A stretch of 31,667 nt of DNA, from contig CAJUFJ010000040.1 of the NCBI GenBank assembly GCA_910585815.1, forward strand, positions 1 to 31,667, given 5' to 3'. Below, in pieces: positions 23,730 to 29,124 of the stretch. The position numbers were made by a program, and so were the translations under genes. The stretch comes from an uncultured Oscillospiraceae bacterium (lineage in GTDB: Bacteria; Bacillota; Clostridia; Oscillospirales; Oscillospiraceae). Under the pieces are notes generated by a model. It ran no database searches, had not been told where the DNA came from, and saw only the letters and a program-made list of their open reading frames with translations. The first letter of the stretch is position 1. Each line of letters starts with the position of its first letter.

Positions 23730-23733
23730 GACA

Positions 23734-24234
23734 TTACTCCCCCTCAAGGCAGGAGTCAAAGGCCTCCTGGGCGGCGTCCGGGTTTTCGCATACGATAAGA
23801 GCCACACACTGGGTTCTGGTGAGAATAAGGGCGCGGTCAATCAGCTCCGCCTGATCGGGGAGGCAGCCGGCAAAAGCGGTCTTCCGGTCCAGCAGGTACG
23901 CCTGGAGTGCCTCTACAGTGCCCTCCACATCCCATTCGTCAAGAAAGAGCACCGCCAGTTCAAAGGCCCGGTCTCCCTCCATGCGGACAACAGCCCCATC
24001 CAGCCAGTTCAGCTCCTCCAGCCTGTAGAGGTCTGTCACATAGCCGTCCACAGTGCCGGGCTCCAGATACCAGGTGAGGGTATCTGCCTCCCTGTTTTCC
24101 TCCAGAGAGGACAGCATGGCCCGGGCAACGGTTTCGGCGGCCTGACCGGCAGTGCCGTCCTCCTCGGGGGATTTGCTTCCGCACCCCGGTAGCAGCAGGA
24201 GCAGGGCCAGCAGCAGGGAAAAATATCGTTTCAT
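23734..24234 (-). CDS. small lipoprotein, DUF4358-like
   Basis: Exported lipoprotein of about 166 residues, starting at the second ATG (24232-24234), since GGGAGG lies eight bases before it and only two before the first ATG. Signal peptide with lipobox LLPGC. The mature protein begins with an acidic linker. The core has a pattern resembling Firmicute DUF4358 lipoproteins: a central strand AFELAVLFLDEW, a helix VEGTVEALQAYLLDRKTAF, then LIDRALILTRTQCVALIVCENPDAAQEAF. Function of that family is unknown to me. Convergent with the chemoreceptor gene. The assignment to this family is by pattern memory. Confidence 0.72.
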   Translation of the reverse strand: MKRYFSLLLALLLLLPGCGSKSPEEDGTAGQAAETVARAMLSSLEENREADTLTWYLEPGTVDGYVTDLYRLEELNWLDGAVVRMEGDRAFELAVLFLDEWDVEGTVEALQAYLLDRKTAFAGCLPDQAELIDRALILTRTQCVALIVCENPDAAQEAFDSCLEGE

Positions 24235-24466
24235 CGGCATCGCCTCCCAAGTATTGAGGACAGCATAGCAGAAAATTCTTACAAAAAACCGGGCAAAATC
24301 CTTAAGTTTTCATGAAGAAGAACGGCCGCAGACCGCCCGTTGTCCGCACAGTAATATGGTCGTATCCCGTTCATAAGTTCCATTCATAATCCATGACTTT
24401 TTCTATCTTCCGCAACAGGTGGTTTTTGTGCATAATCGGGAAAAAATCTGCCACAATGAAGGTATT

Positions 24467-24512
24467 CGGTCCTTTCGGAGAGGACCGGCCCTGTTTTCCC
24501 CGGGGGAAACAG
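24467..24512 (+). promoter_or_regulatory. tandem hairpins in the ldh leader
   Basis: The 24235-24538 stretch between the lipoprotein and ldh is non-coding. It contains CGGTCCT (24467-24473) pairing with AGGACCG (24481-24487) and a near-perfect 22-base palindrome (24491-24512, CTGTTTTCCCC then GGGGGAAACAG), ending ~12 bases before the ribosome site. They may form a leader structure affecting ldh expression. I see no convincing -35/-10 pair; CATAAT at 24431 is the best -10. Confidence 0.4.
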
Positions 24513-24538
24513 AGAATCGGAAAAAGGAGCGGATATCT

Positions 24539-25486
24539 GTGGCCATCAATTACAGAAAGGCGGCCGTCATCGGCTGCGGCTTTGTGGGGGCGTCCATCGC
24601 CTTCCGGTTTTTACAGCAGGGGCTGTTTTCCCACCTGGTGCTGGTGGATGCCAACCGGGAGAAGGCGGAGGGGGAGGCCATGGACCTGAGCGACGGCCTG
24701 CCCTACGGCGCGGCCATGGACATCACCGCCGGGGGCTACGACGACATCACCGACTGCGGCCTGGTGGTGATTACCGCCGGGGTGAACCAGAAGCCGGACG
24801 AGACCCGGCTCCAGCTTATCGAGCGCAACGCCGCCATTATGAAAAGCATCATCGGGGAGATTACCGCCCGGCCCTTCGAGGGGATTCTGCTGATTGTGTC
24901 CAACCCGGTGGACGTGCTCACCCACGTGGCCCGGGAGCTGTCGGGCTACCCCCGGGAGCGGGTGATTGGCTCGGGCACCGTGCTGGACACCGGCCGCCTG
25001 AAGCAGCTGCTGGGGGCGGAGCTGGGGGTGGACAGCCGCAACGTCCACGCCTTTATCGTGGGGGAGCACGGGGACAGCGAGCTGCCGGTGTGGAGCGGGG
25101 CCAACGTGTCCGGCCTGGGGCTGGACGACTTCTGCCGCCTGCGGGGGCTGGAGCTCCACGCCCCCGTCCGGGAGCGCATCTACCGGGAAATTCGGGACAG
25201 CGCCAACGAGATTATCAAGCGCAAGGGTGCCACCTACTACGGCATCGCCATGGCGGTGGGCCGCATCGCCGCCTGCATCGTGCGGGACGAGCACGCCATA
25301 CTGCCCATCTCGGTGGCGCTGGAGGGGGAGTACGGCCTGGACCATCTCGCCCTGAGCATCCCCTCCATTGTGGGGAAAAACGGGCTGGAGAAGGTGCTGG
25401 AGATACCCCTGGACCGGACGGAGCGGGCGGCGCTGGACAATTCCGCCGGGCAGCTGAGGGAGGTCATCTCCGGACTGAAGCTGTAA
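24539..25486 (+). CDS. ldh: L-lactate dehydrogenase
   Basis: Cytosolic NAD-dependent enzyme, about 315 residues, reducing pyruvate to L-lactate in fermentation. I start at GTG 24539-24541, nine bases after AAGGAG. Longer frames upstream read through the leader hairpins and have no family sequence. NAD motif GCGFVG (12-17), pyruvate-binding Arg in DETRLQL (Arg90), SNPVDVLT (121-128), Asp150 and Arg153 in LDTGR, and the catalytic His177 in IVGEHGDSELPVWS. Malate dehydrogenase is less likely, as the Gln/Pro loop before the Arg (NQKPDETR) follows lactate dehydrogenases. Ends at a strong bidirectional terminator shared with pfkA. Confidence 0.95.
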   Translation: MAINYRKAAVIGCGFVGASIAFRFLQQGLFSHLVLVDANREKAEGEAMDLSDGLPYGAAMDITAGGYDDITDCGLVVITAGVNQKPDETRLQLIERNAAIMKSIIGEITARPFEGILLIVSNPVDVLTHVARELSGYPRERVIGSGTVLDTGRLKQLLGAELGVDSRNVHAFIVGEHGDSELPVWSGANVSGLGLDDFCRLRGLELHAPVRERIYREIRDSANEIIKRKGATYYGIAMAVGRIAACIVRDEHAILPISVALEGEYGLDHLALSIPSIVGKNGLEKVLEIPLDRTERAALDNSAGQLREVISGLKL

Positions 25487-25529
25487 AAAAGGGCCGTCCG
25501 CCTCAGGCTTTGAGGCGGGCGGCCCTTTT
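25487..25529. terminator. bidirectional terminator between ldh and pfkA
   Basis: A-tract, long GC-rich hairpin (arms 25487-25505 and 25511-25529, with CCTCA/TGAGG at the tip and GGGCCG/CGGCCC in the stem), T-tract. It separates two convergent genes. Confidence 0.88.
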
Positions 25530-25532
25530 GGT

Positions 25533-26618
25533 TCAGTCGTCACCGAAGCTGATGCCCAGCAGGCGGGCTTCGGTAATGATGTCGGACTTGGGGTCGATGG
25601 TCTTCAGCTTACCGGCGATCTCCTTCAGGGGAACGGAGGTGATCACATGGTTCTGGATGGCCACCATGCTGCCGTACTCCTCCCGGGAGATCATCAGGGC
25701 GGCGGTGGTGCCCAGGCGGGAGGAGAGCACCCGGTCGTAGGCGCAGGGGGCGCCGCCCCGCTGCATGTGGCCGGGCACCGTCACCCGGACCTCCTTGCCC
25801 GTCTTCTTGAGAATCTTGTCGGCAATGGCGTAGGAGACGGAGGGGTACTTCTCCAGCACCTCGGCCATGTGCTGCTTGTACTCCTTCTTGCTCATGGCCG
25901 CCTCCTTCTGGGAGATGGCCCCCTCGGCCACGGCCAGGATGGTAAAGCCGTTGCCCGAAGCGGCCCGCTGCTTGATTTTGGCGATTACCGAGTCGATGTT
26001 ATAGGGAATTTCCGGAATCAGAATGATGTCCGCGCCACCGGCGATGCCGGCGTTGAGGGTGAGCCAGCCCGCCTTGTGGCCCATGATCTCCACCATGAAG
26101 ACCCGGTTGTGGGAGGCGGCGGTGGTGTGGATGCAGTCGATCACCTCGGTGGCCAGGCCGATGGCGGACTGGAAGCCGAAGGTGGTGTCGGTGCCCCACA
26201 GGTCGTTGTCAATGGTCTTGGGCAGGCCGATTACATTGAGCCCCTCCTCGCTGAGGAGGTTGGCGGTCTTCTGGCTGCCGTTGCCCCCCAGCACCACCAG
26301 GCAGTCCAGGCGCAGGCGGCGGTAGGTGTATTTCATGGCCTCCACCTTGTCCAGGCCGTTGTCGTCGGGCACCCGCATCAGCTTGAAGGGCTGGCGGCTG
26401 GAGCCCAGGATGGTGCCGCCCCGGGTGAGCAGGCCGGTGAAGTCGATGGGGGACAGCTTTTTGTAGTCCTCGTAGATAAGACCCTTGTAGCCGTCGATAA
26501 AGCCGATGATCTCCACCTCGTTGCCGTAGATGTTGTAGAGACCCTTGGCCACGCCCCGCATGGTGGCGTTGAGGGCCTGGCAGTCGCCGCCGCTGGTGAG
26601 CATTCCGATCCGTTTCAT
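25533..26618 (-). CDS. pfkA: 6-phosphofructokinase
   Basis: Cytosolic glycolytic enzyme, about 361 residues, phosphorylating fructose 6-phosphate. I start at the ATG at 26616-26618, nine bases after AAGGAG. The upstream ATG (26637-26639) would include that site. Phosphate-binding loop MLTSGGDCQALNATMRG (6-22); catalytic TIDND with Asp137; substrate residues in the MEIMGHKAG-like segment VEIMGHKAGWLTL. The donor-site residues are mixed: GGNGS (111-115) has Asn where E. coli has Asp103 and keeps the Gly of ATP-using enzymes, while PKTIDND carries the Lys typical of PPi-type and some long-branch ATP enzymes. ATP is the likelier donor, PPi not excluded. Between ldh and ppk in a central metabolism patch. 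Confidence 0.93.
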   Translation of the reverse strand: MKRIGMLTSGGDCQALNATMRGVAKGLYNIYGNEVEIIGFIDGYKGLIYEDYKKLSPIDFTGLLTRGGTILGSSRQPFKLMRVPDDNGLDKVEAMKYTYRRLRLDCLVVLGGNGSQKTANLLSEEGLNVIGLPKTIDNDLWGTDTTFGFQSAIGLATEVIDCIHTTAASHNRVFMVEIMGHKAGWLTLNAGIAGGADIILIPEIPYNIDSVIAKIKQRAASGNGFTILAVAEGAISQKEAAMSKKEYKQHMAEVLEKYPSVSYAIADKILKKTGKEVRVTVPGHMQRGGAPCAYDRVLSSRLGTTAALMISREEYGSMVAIQNHVITSVPLKEIAGKLKTIDPKSDIITEARLLGISFGDD

Positions 26619-26674
26619 GTTATACAGCTCCTTTTTCATTTATTGAAAGCCCTATGGGCATAGGGAACATACCG

Positions 26675-26749
26675 TGTAGGGGCGGCCTGTGGCCGCCCGC
26701 CTGTAACGGGCATCGTTTTTTATGCGGGCGGCCACAGGCCGCCCCTACA
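26675..26749. repeat. perfect 26-bp inverted repeat element
   Basis: Arms 26675-26700 and 26724-26749 are exact complements across 26 bases around a 23-base loop. Left arm begins TGTAGGGGCGGCC and right arm ends GGCCGCCCCTACA. It lies between the ppk stop and the pfkA start and would form a very strong hairpin in the transcript. Small elements of this type, with TGTAGGGGCGGCC ends, are found between genes in many gut Firmicutes, by recollection. No coding content, so any movement needs a transposase elsewhere. Confidence 0.75.
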
Positions 26750-26752
26750 AAA

Positions 26753-28975
26753 TCAATCTCTCTTGATAATCCGTCCCAGCAGCCCCCGGCGGGTCTTTTT
26801 GACGGTGACCACCGGTTTTTTCGGGGCCGCCTTGGCCGCCGGACGCCTCTCCGTGGCGGGGGCGGGTTTGACCGCCGGTTTGGGCTCTGCCTTGGGCTGC
26901 TCCAGCGCCCATTCCCCGGAGTAGGCCTGGTCGCAGAAGTGCTCCTGGGCGTTGAAGGGCTCCCCCTGGGCCCGGACATAGCTGCCGTCGGGCTGCTGGA
27001 CTCTCCCCTTGGCGGTGTCCCGGAGCTGGTCGGCAAACATGGCCTCCAGATGGGCCCGGAGGGCGGGGTCGTCCACGGGGACGGCCACCTCCACCCGGCG
27101 GGTGGTGTTGCGGGTCATGAAGTCGGCGGAGGAGATATACACCTGCTTCCGCTCCTGCAAGCCGAAGATATAGATGCGGGCGTGCTCCAGATAGCGGCCC
27201 ACAATGCTGCGGACGGTGATGTTCTCCGTCAGCCCGGGCACGCCGCCGACAAGGCAGCAGATGCCCCGGACCACCAGGTCGATCTTCACCCCGGCCTGGG
27301 AGGCCTGGATAAGCCGGTCGATAATCAGCTTGTCGGTGAGGCCGTTGAGCTTAAAGCCCAGATAGGCCTCCTCTCCCGCCCGGGCCAGCTCGGTCTCCCG
27401 GTCGATAAGGGCCAGCACCTTGGGCCGCAGGCAGGCGGGGGCCACCATGAGATGGCGGCTGTCCTCCACCACCTCGCCCATGGACAGGGCGTTAAAGACC
27501 TGGGCGGCCTCGGCGCCAATCTCCGGGGAGGCGGTCATGAGGGCGTAGTCGGTGTAGAGCCGGACGGTGTCCTCGTTATAGTTGCCGGTGCCCACCTGGG
27601 TGATATACTCCACCTGTCCGTTATGGACCCGGGTGATAAGCAGGAGCTTGGAGTGGACCTTCAGGCCGTCCAGGCCGTAGATGACCCGGCAGCCCGACTG
27701 CTCCAGCACCCTGGACCAGCCGATGTTGTTCTCCTCGTCGAAGCGGGCCCGCAGCTCCACCAGGGCGACGACCTCCTTGCCGTTTTCGGCGGCGTCCACC
27801 AGGGCCTCCACAATTTTGCTGTTGTGGGCCACCCGGTAGAGGGTCATTTTAATGGACACCACCTCAGGGTCCTGGCCCGCTTCCTGGAGCAGGCGGAGCA
27901 TGGGCCGGACGCTCTCGTAGGGGTAGGTGAGCATCAGATCCCGCTTTTTGATCTGCTGGACCATGGGAAGGAGCGGGTCCACGTTGGGGGAGTTCTGGGG
28001 CACCCGGCGGGGGTAGAACAGCTCGGTTTTCTCCCGGAGAAGGTCCCGCACCGCGCCCAGAAAGGACAGGTCCAGGGGGACGTCACTGGAAAACAGGTGC
28101 TTCTTGGACAGCCCCAGGCAGGCGCACAGGGCGTCCCGCACGGTGTCGGACAGCTTGCCCTGGTACTCCAGCTTCACCGGCTGGAGCCGCTTCCGGCGGC
28201 GGATCAGCTTCTCCATGCTTTTCCGATACTCCTCGGCCAGCATGGCGCTCATTTCAGAGGAGGCGTCGTCCATGTGGATGTCGGCGCTGCGCACCAGGCG
28301 GATGAGGACCGCCCCCTCCACCTTGTAGTGGGCGAAAATTTTGGACAAAAATCCGGCGATCAGCTCCTCCACCAGCACAAAGCGCTGGCCGTCGCCGGGG
28401 AGGGGGACCAGCCGGCGGAGCACCCCCTCGCCGCAGGGGACGATGCCCATGCGCTCGCCGCCGCTCTTGGTGCGCAGGATGGCCACGGCGTAAATGGCCT
28501 TGTTGCGCAGGAAGGGGAAGGGCTGCTTGCGGCCGATGATCTGGGGGGAGAGCAGGGGCAGGACGTTGGAGGTAAAATACTTCTCCAGAAAGGCCTGCTG
28601 CTTGTCGGACAGCCCCCCGAAGGGGCACAGCTCCACCCCCTGGCCCGTCAGCTCGGCCATGAGGGCCCGGCAGACCCGGTCCCGCTGGGCCAGCAGGGCG
28701 CGGGTCCGGTCCAGCACGGCGGCGGTCTGCTGGGCGCTGGTGAGCCCCGTCTTATCGTCCACGGCGGTGAGGTGGAGGGTGTCCATGAGCATCCCCACCC
28801 GGACCATGTAAAATTCATCCAGGTTGCTCTGGAAAATAGAGGCGAAATTCAGGCGCTCGCACAGGGGATTGGCGGGGTCCTCGGCCTCCTCCAGCACGCG
28901 GCCGTTGAACTGGAGCCAGGACAGCTCCCGGTTTACATAACAGCCGGAAGCGGGGGGCGGGGTCTGGTCTTTCAT
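26753..28975 (-). CDS. ppk1: polyphosphate kinase 1
   Basis: Enzyme of 740 residues that reversibly polymerises the terminal phosphate of ATP into polyphosphate. N-terminal domain begins YVNRELSWLQFNGRVLEEA with the NLDEFYMVRVG segment that follows. The catalytic phospholipase-D-like halves carry His441 in GLKVHSKLLLI (the phosphorylated His) and His598 in YLEHARIYIF, with ELRARFDEENNI and VGTGNYNEDT supporting. Residues ~692-740 form an added Ala/Pro/Lys/Arg-rich tail ending GLLGRIIKRD, beyond the typical enzyme end. AGGAGG lies ~11 bases before the ATG, slightly far. The operon continues through the hairpin element towards pfkA. Confidence 0.96.
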   Translation of the reverse strand: MKDQTPPPASGCYVNRELSWLQFNGRVLEEAEDPANPLCERLNFASIFQSNLDEFYMVRVGMLMDTLHLTAVDDKTGLTSAQQTAAVLDRTRALLAQRDRVCRALMAELTGQGVELCPFGGLSDKQQAFLEKYFTSNVLPLLSPQIIGRKQPFPFLRNKAIYAVAILRTKSGGERMGIVPCGEGVLRRLVPLPGDGQRFVLVEELIAGFLSKIFAHYKVEGAVLIRLVRSADIHMDDASSEMSAMLAEEYRKSMEKLIRRRKRLQPVKLEYQGKLSDTVRDALCACLGLSKKHLFSSDVPLDLSFLGAVRDLLREKTELFYPRRVPQNSPNVDPLLPMVQQIKKRDLMLTYPYESVRPMLRLLQEAGQDPEVVSIKMTLYRVAHNSKIVEALVDAAENGKEVVALVELRARFDEENNIGWSRVLEQSGCRVIYGLDGLKVHSKLLLITRVHNGQVEYITQVGTGNYNEDTVRLYTDYALMTASPEIGAEAAQVFNALSMGEVVEDSRHLMVAPACLRPKVLALIDRETELARAGEEAYLGFKLNGLTDKLIIDRLIQASQAGVKIDLVVRGICCLVGGVPGLTENITVRSIVGRYLEHARIYIFGLQERKQVYISSADFMTRNTTRRVEVAVPVDDPALRAHLEAMFADQLRDTAKGRVQQPDGSYVRAQGEPFNAQEHFCDQAYSGEWALEQPKAEPKPAVKPAPATERRPAAKAAPKKPVVTVKKTRRGLLGRIIKRD

Positions 28976-29016
28976 CGTGGTTCGGGCCTCCTTTGGCGGT
29001 TTACTGCACTGCTATA

Positions 29017-29045
29017 ACTGTACCACCCTTTGCCGGCAGGCGCAA
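29017..29045 (-). promoter_or_regulatory. possible ppk1 promoter
   Basis: Minus strand TTGCGC (29045-29040), a 17-base spacer and TACAGT (29022-29017), ~40 bases before the start codon. Both boxes are imperfect. It is proposed because position and spacing fit and nothing better is visible. Confidence 0.35.
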
Positions 29046-29056
29046 GTGTTTTTCCG

Positions 29057-29090
29057 AAAAAAAGGATGCCCGCCCCGGGTGGGGGCGGGC
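29057..29090 (-). terminator. rho-independent terminator of the flagellin gene
   Basis: Read on the minus strand: perfect nine-base arms (29090-29082 and 29076-29068) around a five-base loop, then ATCC and seven Ts (29063-29057). It lies ~35 bases after the flagellin stop and insulates ppk1 from it. Confidence 0.85.
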
Positions 29091-29124
29091 AAGTTGTGCG
29101 TATTTGTCTGCGCCGACTGCCGGA

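Noticed and set aside
24421..24460. Rex-type redox operator before ldh (TTGTG ... CACAA)
   Set aside because: The half-sites are ~20 bases apart, too far for a Rex site, and the intervening bases do not extend the symmetry.
24419..24538. N-terminal extension of lactate dehydrogenase
   Set aside because: The extension has no resemblance to the family and spans leader hairpins. The GTG at 24539 has AAGGAG and gives the usual length.
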